Of a stretch of 64,000 nucleotides of DNA, positions 43,554-52,204 are shown piece by piece. This DNA is from JAKRSE01 sp943369295 (lineage in GTDB: Bacteria; Armatimonadota; Fimbriimonadia; Fimbriimonadales; Fimbriimonadaceae). Location of the stretch: assembly GCA_943369295.1 (NCBI GenBank), contig CALRMU020000003.1, positions 186,001 to 250,000 on the forward strand, in the 5' to 3' direction. Every line of letters starts with the position of its first letter. Position 1 is the stretch's first letter. The position numbers were made by a program, and so were the translations under genes. The notes under the pieces are model-generated. The model saw only the letters and a list, made by a program, of their open reading frames with translations. It was not told where the DNA came from and made no database searches.

Positions 43554-44327
43554 TCAGCCGAATCTGCCAGAAATATAGTCTTCCGTTCGCTTCTGCTTTG
43601 GATTCAAGAAGAGATCTCGAGTTGGGCTGAACTCGACAATCTCGCCTTCATAGAAAAAAGCGCAGTAGTTGCTGGCTCGCTGAGCCTGCTGCATGTTGTG
43701 AGTGACGATGACGATGGTGTACTGAGCAGCCAGCTCCATCATCAAGTCCTCAATTTTGGCCGTGGCAATGGGGTCCAAGGCGCTGCAGGGCTCGTCCATC
43801 AAAATGATTTCTGGGTCCACCGCAATGGTTCGGGCGATGCAGAGTCTCTGCTGCTGACCGCCGGAAAGACCAAGTGCGCTTTTGTTCAGATCGTCCTTGA
43901 CTTCGTTCCAAAGATAAGCGCGGGTCAGACACTCTTTGACCAGGTCATCCAGGTCAGATTTCTTTCTCATGCCGTGGATCTTAGGGCCGTAGGCAACGTT
44001 CTCCCAAATCGACATGGGGAAGGGGTTGGGCTTCTGGAAGACCATTCCGACCTTCTTTCTAAGCTCGACAGGATCCACTTCTGGGCGATAGATGTCTTCG
44101 CCGTTGACCGTGACTGTGCCTTCAATCCGGGTGTTCGGAATCAGGTCGTTCATGCGGTTAAGACACCTCAGGAAGGTGCTTTTTCCGCAGCCTGATGGCC
44201 CGATGAGGGCAGTGACCTTCTGCCTTTCGCAGACGAGGCTCACTTTTTTCAGCGCCTGTTTCTGCGCATACCAAAAGTCAACCTGTTCTGCCGTCAAGGC
44301 CCCGTTAAGACTGGTCTCGGCCGTCAT
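43554..44327 (-). CDS. pstB: Phosphate ABC transporter ATPase
   Basis: A 257-residue ATPase that powers PstSCA phosphate uptake. Walker A is GPSGCGKST (43-51), then FLRCLNRMNDLIPNTRIEG, GMVFQKPNPFPMSIWENVAYGP, the signature LSGGQQQRLCIAR and Walker B EIILMDEPCSALDP; the phrase KPNPFPMSI and CSALDP are specific to PstB. The ATG at 44327 is chosen over 44360 because a GGGCGAG lies just upstream. No pstS, pstC, pstA or phoU is in the window. Confidence 0.93.
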   Translation of the reverse strand: MTAETSLNGALTAEQVDFWYAQKQALKKVSLVCERQKVTALIGPSGCGKSTFLRCLNRMNDLIPNTRIEGTVTVNGEDIYRPEVDPVELRKKVGMVFQKPNPFPMSIWENVAYGPKIHGMRKKSDLDDLVKECLTRAYLWNEVKDDLNKSALGLSGGQQQRLCIARTIAVDPEIILMDEPCSALDPIATAKIEDLMMELAAQYTIVIVTHNMQQAQRASNYCAFFYEGEIVEFSPTRDLFLNPKQKRTEDYISGRFG

Positions 44328-44403
44328 GGTCGTTCTCGCCCATTGTAACCGATTGGGCATGTTAAGGCCGGTCGAATGACGTGCCCCAGGGGCACTTTGA
44401 TGA

Positions 44404-45495
44404 TTACTTAGTGCGGGAGGATCGTGCTCTCAGCGCGTGATCGGCCAAGACAAGGGCTGCCATCGCCTCGACCATCGGCACCGCTCTCGGCAGTACGCAG
44501 GGGTCGTGCCGCCCCTTGCCTTTCAAAGTCGTGTTTTCTCGCTCCGTGTTGATCGTGAGCTGCTCGGCAAGAATTGTCGCCACTGGCTTGAATCCGACCC
44601 GGAACCAAACTGGCATGCCATTGCTGATTCCGCCTTGGATTCCTCCTGAGAAGTTGCTTGTTGTGGTCACCTGCCGCTGGTCATCAGCCCGGTAGGGGTC
44701 GTTATGTTCAGATCCTCTCATGTAGGTGGAGGCTAAACCGGAACCGATCTCAAAGCTTCTTGATGCGGGGAGGCTCATCATGGCCTTGGCCAAGTCTGCT
44801 TCAAGCTTGTCAAAGACCGGCTCGCCCCAGCCCGAGGGAACTCCGTGGCAGACGCAGAAAAGGCTGCCCCCTATCGAATCTCCTGCTTTCCTGACTTCCT
44901 CAATTCGCTCGATCATGGTTTCGGCGATGGTTTGGTCTGGACAGCGAATGATGTTCTGGTCAACGGCTTCCCGATCTGCAGAATCCATCCAACTCGCTGA
45001 GTCGAATGAAATGTCCTGGACTCTATCTACCCAGGCAGTAATTCTAACGCCGAATAGCTCACTAAGAAGCTTCTGAGCAATGGCTCCGGCAGCCACTCGG
45101 CCGATGGTTTCTCTTGCACTGGCTCTTCCACCGCCAGACCAAGCCCGAATTCCGTACTTTTCATCGTAGGCAAAGTCAGCGTGGCTCGGACGAAACTTGT
45201 CCTTCATCTCGTCGTAGTCGCGGCTTCTTTGATCTTGGTTTCGCACCAGCAGGGAAATGGGGGTTCCGATCGTCAAGCCATCAACAACACCGCTCAGAAT
45301 CTCGACTTTATCTCCTTCCTGTCTCTGGGTGACAATGCGAGACTGTCCAGGGCGGCGCCTGTCAAGCTCCGTCTGAATCTCCTCGGCGGTGATGGGCAGC
45401 AGGGAAGGGCAGCCATCCACAGTGACTCCTACAGCGGGGCCGTGAGATTCGCCAAAAGTCGAAATGGAAAAGAGATGGCCAAACCGACTCGACAT
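44404..45495 (-). CDS. aroC: Chorismate synthase
   Basis: AroC makes chorismate, the branch point for aromatic amino acids and menaquinone. The ATG at 45495 gives 363 residues; the longer frame to 45723 runs antisense through the next gene. Motifs: FGHLFSISTFGESHGPAVGV, RRRPGQSRIVTQRQEGD, RPSHADFAYDEKYGIRAWSGGGRASARETIGRVAAGA and SGGIQGGISNGMPVWFRVGFKP, covering the FMN and phosphate sites. It stands alone here; trpDCF lies 35 kb away. Confidence 0.96.
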   Translation of the reverse strand: MSSRFGHLFSISTFGESHGPAVGVTVDGCPSLLPITAEEIQTELDRRRPGQSRIVTQRQEGDKVEILSGVVDGLTIGTPISLLVRNQDQRSRDYDEMKDKFRPSHADFAYDEKYGIRAWSGGGRASARETIGRVAAGAIAQKLLSELFGVRITAWVDRVQDISFDSASWMDSADREAVDQNIIRCPDQTIAETMIERIEEVRKAGDSIGGSLFCVCHGVPSGWGEPVFDKLEADLAKAMMSLPASRSFEIGSGLASTYMRGSEHNDPYRADDQRQVTTTSNFSGGIQGGISNGMPVWFRVGFKPVATILAEQLTINTERENTTLKGKGRHDPCVLPRAVPMVEAMAALVLADHALRARSSRTK

Positions 45496-45574
45496 AGCTT
45501 CAGTATTGTGGCCTGAGGATGAAATCTGCCACGGGGCTCCCGGCTTGGCGTAGACTATTCTCGGTCGGACATTT

Positions 45575-46306
45575 ATGAGCAGGCAGTTTTCTGAAAAGGA
45601 TGCGGCGGAAATCCTGAAAGCCGCCGCCAAGCTGCAGCAGGAATCAGCTTTAGGCACAAATCCAAGCGGAGTGAGCATCGATGACCTCAAGAAGATTGCG
45701 GAAGAATCCGGAATCGATCCCAACTTTGTCGATCAAGCCCTGCTCACTCAGGCTGCCAAGAACTCTAAAGGCAGCGACAAAGGCCGACTGGAAACCACCA
45801 TAGAGGGTGAGCTCAGTCTAGAACAGTTTGGAGTTGTTCAAGAGTCTCTCAGCAGCCTTTCCGGCTACAAGCTTTTGAGCCAGGTTGGAAGGACGATTCA
45901 AGGAACAGTGCAGGCTCCATGGTGCCAGCTGAGGGTTGAGGTCTTCAGTCGAAACGGAAAGACCAGAATTCAGGTGACACCGATCTACGGAATGACCTTT
46001 CTGATGACGGGTTATGCCCCTGCCCTCATTGGATTCATGAGCTTCGTCTTCGGGACTATCCGTGGTGGCATCCTAGTTGGGGCTGGTCTTGTCGCACTTT
46101 TTGGAACTCTCTCCTATCTGGCGACAATGTTCGGAATCAAAAAGGCGGATGAATCCGCCAAGAGAGTCTTTGAGCAGTTGATCTCAGACCTTTCGAATGA
46201 AGTCAAGATGTCAGCGAAACCAGAGGACACAATCCGTGATGCCTTGTCCAGCCAGTCATCTGGGACAGAGCCTAGGAGTGAGTCGGTTGTGATGAATCAG
46301 GATTAG
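45575..46306 (+). CDS. Two-TM protein of tandem family, copy 1 (most diverged)
   Basis: A 243-residue protein. The N-terminal helical domain FSEKDAAEILKAAAKLQQE...GVSIDDLKKIAEESGIDPNFVDQAL (about 4-56) is shared with the next two genes. A beta-rich middle part (LETTIEGELSLEQFGVVQESL, GRTIQGTV, VFSRNGKTRIQVTP) follows, then two membrane helices (about 148-190) and a charged tail. I have no name for the family. It is divergent from aroC and heads the tandem triplet. Confidence 0.75.
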   Translation: MSRQFSEKDAAEILKAAAKLQQESALGTNPSGVSIDDLKKIAEESGIDPNFVDQALLTQAAKNSKGSDKGRLETTIEGELSLEQFGVVQESLSSLSGYKLLSQVGRTIQGTVQAPWCQLRVEVFSRNGKTRIQVTPIYGMTFLMTGYAPALIGFMSFVFGTIRGGILVGAGLVALFGTLSYLATMFGIKKADESAKRVFEQLISDLSNEVKMSAKPEDTIRDALSSQSSGTEPRSESVVMNQD

Positions 46307-46367
46307 GCCCGGAATCTTAGAACCTCTGAGAGCCCGAACGTGTAAGATTCAATTTGAGAGCAGATAG

Positions 46368-47117
46368 TTGACAAAGCCAAACCGGGTTTACAGTGAACAG
46401 GAAGCTTCTGAAATTCTTCAGAAGGCGGCCAAGATGCAGGAGGCTCAAGCAGTCGGGCCAGATTACACGCCTGGCATCACTTTTGATGAGCTTCAGCGCA
46501 TTGCTGCCGAAGCTGGCATCGACCCCAAAGTTCTGCAGCAGGCTCTTAACGAAGGCAGCACTCCAAAAGAGAAGGCTAATTGGCCCTTTGAGATTGAAAG
46601 GGTTCTTGACGGAGAACTGGCAGCCGACGATTTTGACGTTGTTCTTGACGCCATGGGGCCCGCCAATCGCCGCTATCCCATTACTCAGGTTGGCCGAACC
46701 CTGAGTGGAAGCGTTTGGACCGGCACCGGAATGACAGCGGTTCAGGTCAGCAGCCGCAACGGAAGAACCCGGCTCTCCATGAAGGCCAACCCCTTCTTTT
46801 CCCTCTTTACAGTCCTATATCCTCTCTTTATCATGTCGGCTGTGGGATCAGGAATTGCTTCTGAGCAGGCAGCCCCATACTGGCTGATTCCCCTCATCTG
46901 GCTGGCTGCCTTGATTGTAGGAACGGTGCTGACGCCCCTTTCGCTCAAACGGCACAGAAAAGTGGCGGAATCGAAAATGGCAGATTTGGAAACGAGAATC
47001 AGCGAAGCTCTCGTGGAGAATCAGGCCCATGCCGAAGCTCAAAGGGCGAGGCTGGCTTCTGCAAGTCCCGCCCCAATTGAATCTGCTGCTTCCCAAGATT
47101 TGACTTTAGGAAGCTAG
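46368..47117 (+). CDS. Two-TM protein of tandem family, copy 2
   Basis: A 249-residue paralogue with TTG start: YSEQEASEILQKAAKMQEAQ...GITFDELQRIAAEAGIDPKVLQQAL, then PFEIERVLDGELAADDFDVVLDAM, GRTLSGSVWTGTGMTAVQVSSRNGRTRL, two membrane helices (about 142-190) and a helical tail ending in Ser/Ala-rich sequence. It is close to copy 3, with most of the motif residues the same. The middle domain probably faces the cytosol or periplasm as a small sensor or binding module; this is not established. Confidence 0.75.
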   Translation: MTKPNRVYSEQEASEILQKAAKMQEAQAVGPDYTPGITFDELQRIAAEAGIDPKVLQQALNEGSTPKEKANWPFEIERVLDGELAADDFDVVLDAMGPANRRYPITQVGRTLSGSVWTGTGMTAVQVSSRNGRTRLSMKANPFFSLFTVLYPLFIMSAVGSGIASEQAAPYWLIPLIWLAALIVGTVLTPLSLKRHRKVAESKMADLETRISEALVENQAHAEAQRARLASASPAPIESAASQDLTLGS

Positions 47118-47225
47118 TGCTCACCTGAATTTATCCAGTTAGCTCTTTCGGCGTCCTTTACTGCAGAGCTCCCATCGTCGGCCTTTAAGTCAGCACCATG
47201 TATGATCCTTTGTTGAAGAGGAATA

Positions 47226-47957
47226 TTGACGGAACCGAATCGAGTTTTTAGCGAGCAGGAAGCTTCTGAAATTCTGCAGAAAGCTGCAAGGATGCAGGAA
47301 GCAGAGGGTGTGAATCCAAAATACACGCCTGGAATTACTATGGATGAGCTTCAGCGCATTGCTGCAGAAGCTGGAATTGACCCAAAGGTTTTGGAGCGGG
47401 CTATCCTCGAAGGCAGCACGCCAAAAGAGAAAGCAAAGTGGCCCTTCGAAATTGAGCGAGTTCTTGATGGGGAATTGGAACCGGGTGATTTCGACCTCGT
47501 TCAGACGACACTCGGCTCAGCTACTCAGATAGGCAGAACCCTAAACACAACAATTTGGACCGGCACAGGGATGTCGACTGTTTTGGTCAGCAGCCGCAAC
47601 GGAAGAACTCGACTGTCCCTGAAGGCCAATCCCTTCTTTTCCTTGTTTTTCGTTCTTTATCCTCTGCTGGTCGCAGCGTTTGCCGGCACCGCTATAGGGT
47701 CAGGAGGCAGGTCGCCATTTTGGTTTATCCCCCTCCTTTGGATGGCAGCTCTTGCGCTTGCTTCAGTTCTAATCCCCTGGTCACTTAGGCGTCACCGAAA
47801 AAAGGCAGAAGAGAAGATGGCGGAGCTTGAATTAAAAGTTGGAGAGGCCCTAGCAGAATCGGCCGTCGAGCATGAAGCTCAAAGGGCGAGGCTTGCTTCT
47901 GCAAGCCTCGCCCCTGTCGAGACACCAACAACCCAAGATGTGAACTTGCGAAGTTAG
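47226..47957 (+). CDS. Two-TM protein of tandem family, copy 3
   Basis: A 243-residue paralogue with TTG start, AGAGG just upstream. Layout as in copy 2: FSEQEASEILQKAARMQEAEG, GITMDELQRIAAEAGIDPKVLERAI, PFEIERVLDGELEPGDF, TTIWTGTGMSTVLVSSRNGRTRLSLKANPFFSLF, two helices and a tail ending ASASLAPVE-like. Copies 2 and 3 share their ends and so duplicated recently. The stop overlaps the convergent lysS stop by 4 bases. Confidence 0.75.
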   Translation: MTEPNRVFSEQEASEILQKAARMQEAEGVNPKYTPGITMDELQRIAAEAGIDPKVLERAILEGSTPKEKAKWPFEIERVLDGELEPGDFDLVQTTLGSATQIGRTLNTTIWTGTGMSTVLVSSRNGRTRLSLKANPFFSLFFVLYPLLVAAFAGTAIGSGGRSPFWFIPLLWMAALALASVLIPWSLRRHRKKAEEKMAELELKVGEALAESAVEHEAQRARLASASLAPVETPTTQDVNLRS

Positions 47958-49528
47958 TCTTCGTCTTGACCCAGGCTGTCTTCCGCCAGATCCTCTACGT
48001 TGACGACTCCCTGCTGACGGTGCTTCATCATGGGGAACATCAGGACTTCGCGAATGTGCTCCGTTCCAGCCAGCATCATCGCCAGGCGATCCATGCCGAT
48101 TCCACAGCCGCCTGCGGGGGGCATTCCGCACTCAAGGGCATATAGGAATTCTTCGTCGATTCCGTGAGCCTCTGAGTCTCCTCCTGCCTTCTCTCGCATC
48201 TGCTGCTCAAAACGTTCGCGCTGATCAATGGGGTCATTGATCTCGCTGAACATGTTGCAGACTTCCTTGCCCAGAATGTAGCCCTCGGAACGACGGGTGA
48301 AGCCGGGACGGCTCGGATCTTTTTTAGCCAAGGGGCTGGTTTCCAGTGGGTAGCCAACGACAAAGGTGGGCTGGATGAGGTGAGGCTCGACAAAGACTTC
48401 GAGGAGCTTCTCGATGATCTTGCCGAGATTTGCCTTGCCTTCAAGGTCAAGGCCGACTCTCTTCGCTGCCGCGACGGCTGTCGCTTGATCCTGCAGTTCT
48501 TCCGGAGTAATTCCTGAGTGCTTCTGAATTCCTTCCAGAAGATCGACTCGATCCCATTCCTTGGCGAAGTCTATTTCAACGTCACAGAGGGTCAGCTTTG
48601 TTGATCCGTAGACACGCTCTGCGACGAAGGCGAAAATGTCTTCCACCCTCTTCTGAGTGTCTTCGAGATTAACGAAGGCTTCGTACCATTCCAGCAGGGT
48701 GAACTCAGGATTGTGTCGGTTTGAGACCCCTTCATTCCTAAAGACTCTTCCGATTTCGTAAACCTTAGGCACGTCTCCACAGAGAATTCTCTTGAGATAG
48801 AGTTCCAGCGAGATTCTCAACTGGACCTCCATGTCGTAAGCTTCGTACCGGGTGCTGAAGGGTGTGGCGGCGGCTCCTCCAGCTTCGATCTGGAGCAGGG
48901 GTGTCTCGACCTCTAGGAACCCAGATTCGATGAAGTACTGCCTCACAGCCGTCACCGCCTTGGCTCTGTTGAGCAGGGTGGCTCGGCGCTCTGGACTAGT
49001 CAGAAGGTCAAGGTGTCGATGCCGTAGACGAACCTGAGGATCATCCAAGGCGTACCAAACCTGACCATCCTTTTCCTTAGGGTAGGGAATAGTCTGGAGG
49101 CACTTGCTTAGGGGCACGAGAGAGTGGACAGAAATGGTGACTTCACCAGTTCTCGTTCTCATAAGGTGACCGATCACACCCAAATGGTCGCCGACATCCA
49201 TCTGGCCGTAGATTTCAAAAGCCTCTTCACCTACGTCGTTGAGTCGAACGTAGATTTGAATCTTGTCGTCTCCGTCGCTGAGGTGAGCAAACTGTGCCTT
49301 GCCCTTATCCTGCCTCTTAATGATTCTTCCGGCAAAGCGGATGGCGGCAGCTTCCTTGATTGTCTGTTCGGCTTCAGGGTCCGGGGCGAGCGAGTCAAAT
49401 TTAGCCAGGAGATCTCCAGCAGTGTGAGTGCTGACGAATTTTTCCTGCAGGAATGGATCGGCTCCCAGTTCCCTCAGCTTCGCCAGCTTTTCCAGCCGGA
49501 TGTCTCTTAAGCTCTTTTCTTCGCTCAT
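47954..49528 (-). CDS. lysS: Lysyl-tRNA synthetase (class II)
   Basis: A 524-residue class II enzyme charging tRNA-Lys. The N-terminal OB fold (RFAGRIIKRQDKGKAQFAHLSDGDDKIQIYV) precedes the catalytic domain with motif 1 (RQYFIESGFLEVETPLLQ), motif 2 (VYEIGRVFRNEGVSNRHNPEFTLLEWYEAF) and motif 3 (GCGIGMDRLAMMLAG). Also EYGMPPAGG-like ECGMPPAGGCG. The length matches bacterial LysS (about 500) with a short C-terminal acidic tail. No T-box leader was seen upstream. Confidence 0.96.
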   Translation of the reverse strand: MSEEKSLRDIRLEKLAKLRELGADPFLQEKFVSTHTAGDLLAKFDSLAPDPEAEQTIKEAAAIRFAGRIIKRQDKGKAQFAHLSDGDDKIQIYVRLNDVGEEAFEIYGQMDVGDHLGVIGHLMRTRTGEVTISVHSLVPLSKCLQTIPYPKEKDGQVWYALDDPQVRLRHRHLDLLTSPERRATLLNRAKAVTAVRQYFIESGFLEVETPLLQIEAGGAAATPFSTRYEAYDMEVQLRISLELYLKRILCGDVPKVYEIGRVFRNEGVSNRHNPEFTLLEWYEAFVNLEDTQKRVEDIFAFVAERVYGSTKLTLCDVEIDFAKEWDRVDLLEGIQKHSGITPEELQDQATAVAAAKRVGLDLEGKANLGKIIEKLLEVFVEPHLIQPTFVVGYPLETSPLAKKDPSRPGFTRRSEGYILGKEVCNMFSEINDPIDQRERFEQQMREKAGGDSEAHGIDEEFLYALECGMPPAGGCGIGMDRLAMMLAGTEHIREVLMFPMMKHRQQGVVNVEDLAEDSLGQDED

Positions 49529-49669
49529 AGGAACCTTCTATGATGGCTGGTCGAGACTAAGCACCAAAGGGACAGTGATGGTCCTAACAAGGGAACCATT
49601 TGTGGTTCTCAGTGCTTACGAAAGAATAGTTGCCCGGGAAATGTCCCGTTCGGCTCAATGGAGAACGTT

Positions 49670-50227
49670 ATGAAAAAGTCTGTGCTCGGATTCACGATTG
49701 CTGCCGTCGGCTTTGCTGCTCTTGCCGCTGCCGCCCCCACCTCTGGACTTAAAGCCGGTGAAGGTATTGCCGCTTTCCACCCCACCCACCTCGTCGGCCC
49801 CCTTGCCAACAGCGAAAAATGCTTCCCCTGCACCTACCAGAACCGACCTCAGGTCCAGGTTTGGGTCAACGGTGATTCCATGGAGAACGTGGTGAAGATT
49901 GCCAAGAACCTCGAAAAGGCTGTCGAAGCCAACAAGAGCAAGGAATTCAAGGCCATGATCGTCATGCTTGCTCCCAAGGCACAGTGGTCAGGCATGAAGC
50001 CCAAGATCACCAAGATGGCCACCGACAACGGAATCAAGAACGTTGCCATCGCCATGCTTGAGCCCACCGCCGAAGCGGTCAGCGACTACAAGGTCAACAC
50101 CAGCAAGGATGTCAAGAACACCGTCTTCTTCTACAAGAACTGGAAGGTGGCCAAGACTCATGTGAATCTTGTTGCCGACGATGCCGGCGTCAAGGCCATG
50201 AAGGCTTCTCTGAACGCGATTCTCTAA
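49670..50227 (+). CDS. Secreted protein with CxxC motif, probably highly expressed
   Basis: A 185-residue exported protein. The ATG at 49670 (MKKSVLGFTIAAVGFAAL) is preferred because GGAG lies 7 bases upstream; an earlier ATG at 49658 adds four residues. After the signal, AFHPTHLVGPLANSEKCFPCTYQNRPQVQVWVNGD contains one CFPC, and the rest (VKIAKNLEKAVEANKSKEFKAMIVML) looks like a thioredoxin-like fold. C-ending codons dominate. The family seems shared with planctomycete-type secreted proteins, but no function is known. Confidence 0.75.
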   Translation: MKKSVLGFTIAAVGFAALAAAAPTSGLKAGEGIAAFHPTHLVGPLANSEKCFPCTYQNRPQVQVWVNGDSMENVVKIAKNLEKAVEANKSKEFKAMIVMLAPKAQWSGMKPKITKMATDNGIKNVAIAMLEPTAEAVSDYKVNTSKDVKNTVFFYKNWKVAKTHVNLVADDAGVKAMKASLNAIL

Positions 50228-50251
50228 GGGGCTCCGAACCCACCCCGACCC

Positions 50252-50287
50252 GAGCTCCTGGGACTTTCCCCGGGGGCTCCTTTTTTT
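50252..50287 (+). terminator. Intrinsic terminator after the CxxC protein gene
   Basis: A GC-rich stem of GAGCTCCTGGGA against TCCCCGGGGGCTC, followed by seven T. Confidence 0.8.
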
Positions 50288-50425
50288 AACGCTGAATTTT
50301 TGCCTTGGCGGGCACTGGCACGAACTTTGGAACGTTGTTCCATTGGGAGAACGGCCCGCCTGGGCCCGACCGGTGCATGAGGGGTATCCTCGGCCCGCCA
50401 TTTTTGGAACTGGAGGCAGTCTTAC

Positions 50426-51406
50426 TTGAGCCTGGCAATTGAAACACAGAACCTGGTGAAAACCTACAAAGCACGGGGAGGAAAAGAAACCACCGTGGTC
50501 AACAGCATCGATCTTCAGGTCGAGCCCGGCGAAATCTTCGGATTCTTGGGTCCCAACGGTGCTGGCAAGACCACTACCATCAAGATCCTTCTCGGAATCA
50601 TCTACCAGACCTCTGGGACCGCCAACGTCCTTGGGAAGGAGGCGGGAGACATCAACACCCACAAGGAGTTGAGCTACCTGCCGGAAAAGCCTTACTACTA
50701 CGAGCACATGACCGGTCTCGAGATCATGAGGTTCTACGGATCACTCTTCGGAATGAACGATGAAGCGCTCTACAAGAGGCTTCTGGAAAGGGTGAACCTG
50801 GGGAATGACATGAATCGTCCGATCAGTCAGTACTCGAAGGGCATGCAGCAGCGAGTTGGATTGGCTCAGAGCCTTCTCAATGAGCCCAAGCTGCTCTTCT
50901 TGGACGAGCCGACCGGCGGTCTTGACCCAATCGCTCACATTGAAATTCGAGACCTCATCCTTCAGTTCCGCGATGAAGGCCGAACCGTCTTCATTTCGTC
51001 ACACGAGCTCAGCGACGTCGAGCGCATCTGCGACCGAGTTGCCATCATCAACAAGGGAGAAATCGTCACTCAGGGCCACCTGGACGAGCTTCTTGCTGGT
51101 GGACGCATCGAGATCACAGCCTCGGGCGTGACCGAAGAACTCGCCTCTAAATTCAGAGTTGGCGACAACCTGGTCAGCGTCAAGGGAGATCGATTGATCG
51201 TTGATGTTTCGGACGACAGTTCGCCCAACGAAATCTTGAATGCGATTATCAGCAAGGGAGGAACTGTCATCAGCGTGACTCCACGCCGAATTCGACTTGA
51301 AGACCTCTTCCTTGAATCGGTTGCCGAAGACAACAAAGTCAAGGGCCGCCGCATGGGCCGCATGACCGACGACCACAAGGTCGAATCTGCCGAGGTGCCT
51401 AAGTGA
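50426..51406 (+). CDS. ABC-2 type exporter ATPase
   Basis: A 326-residue ATPase starting at TTG 50426. Walker A is FLGPNGAGKTTTIK (about 40-53), the signature is YSKGMQQRVGLAQSLL, Walker B LLFLDEPTGGLDPIA, and FISSHELSDVERICDRVAIINKGEIV gives the His switch. The DrrA/NatA-like layout pairs with the ABC-2 permease next door (4-base overlap). The C-terminal 100 residues form an extra regulatory domain. Substrate unknown. Confidence 0.92.
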   Translation: MSLAIETQNLVKTYKARGGKETTVVNSIDLQVEPGEIFGFLGPNGAGKTTTIKILLGIIYQTSGTANVLGKEAGDINTHKELSYLPEKPYYYEHMTGLEIMRFYGSLFGMNDEALYKRLLERVNLGNDMNRPISQYSKGMQQRVGLAQSLLNEPKLLFLDEPTGGLDPIAHIEIRDLILQFRDEGRTVFISSHELSDVERICDRVAIINKGEIVTQGHLDELLAGGRIEITASGVTEELASKFRVGDNLVSVKGDRLIVDVSDDSSPNEILNAIISKGGTVISVTPRRIRLEDLFLESVAEDNKVKGRRMGRMTDDHKVESAEVPK

Positions 51407-52197
51407 GAGTCATTACCGCCATTGCCATGACCACCCTGAACGAAGCCATTCGTCGCAGGGTCCTTCTCGTCATCCTTCTGATCGGAATCTTGTTCCTTGC
51501 CATTGCTCCTGGACTCAGCGTCCTTTCGGCCAGGCAGGAAACAACGGTTCTCACCTCGCTGACTCTGGGTGTTATTCAGCTCACCAGCGCGGTGATCGCC
51601 ATCGTCCTTACCGTCTACCTCATTCCCAACGAGATTGAGCGGCGCACCATCTATACAATCCTATCGAAGCCAGTGCTTCGATGGCAGTTCATTGTTGGAA
51701 AGTACTTTGGTGCGATTCTGGCTCTGCTTCTGATGATGGGCTTGATGACGGTGACCCTGATTCTCGTCTTCTGGTTGATGCAGAGAGATGCGGCGACTCC
51801 CGAAACACTCGGTGGGTTGGCTCGCGGTCCGCTGATGTTCTTCGTTCAGATGTCGATTCTGGCGGCGGTTGCTGTTTTCTTCAGCACCTTTGCTCATCCC
51901 ATCGTGAACTTTTTCCTTTCGGGCGGTGTTTACTTGGTTGGAAGCACCTTCAACACCCTTACCCAGACAATCAGCGAGAACAAGTCGCTGCCTGAGTGGG
52001 CAAGGTTTGGTGCAACTGCTCTGAACTCAATTCTGCCTAACTTCCAGAACTATAACGTTCAGAACTCAATCATCAACCCGAACCCAGAAATCCGCGGTGA
52101 AGGACTTTATTACGTGAACTTGGCCCTCTACGCCGTGTTCTACATTACAATCCTGCTCCTCGGCGCAATTCTGGTCTTCGATAAGAAGGAGGTTTGA
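51403..52197 (+). CDS. ABC-2 type permease
   Basis: A 264-residue membrane protein with six predicted helices (about 20-40, 50-72, 92-115, 135-160, 165-185, 235-258). LNEAIRRRVLLVILLIGILFL and ERRTIYTILSKPVLRWQFIVGKYFGAILALLL are the amphipathic and coupling segments of ABC-2 permeases of the NosY/YhaP style. It overlaps the ATPase gene by 4 bases and the following gene lies 7 bases downstream, so the three form one operon. Confidence 0.88.
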   Translation: MRVITAIAMTTLNEAIRRRVLLVILLIGILFLAIAPGLSVLSARQETTVLTSLTLGVIQLTSAVIAIVLTVYLIPNEIERRTIYTILSKPVLRWQFIVGKYFGAILALLLMMGLMTVTLILVFWLMQRDAATPETLGGLARGPLMFFVQMSILAAVAVFFSTFAHPIVNFFLSGGVYLVGSTFNTLTQTISENKSLPEWARFGATALNSILPNFQNYNVQNSIINPNPEIRGEGLYYVNLALYAVFYITILLLGAILVFDKKEV

Positions 52198-52204
52198 TCC
52201 ACTC

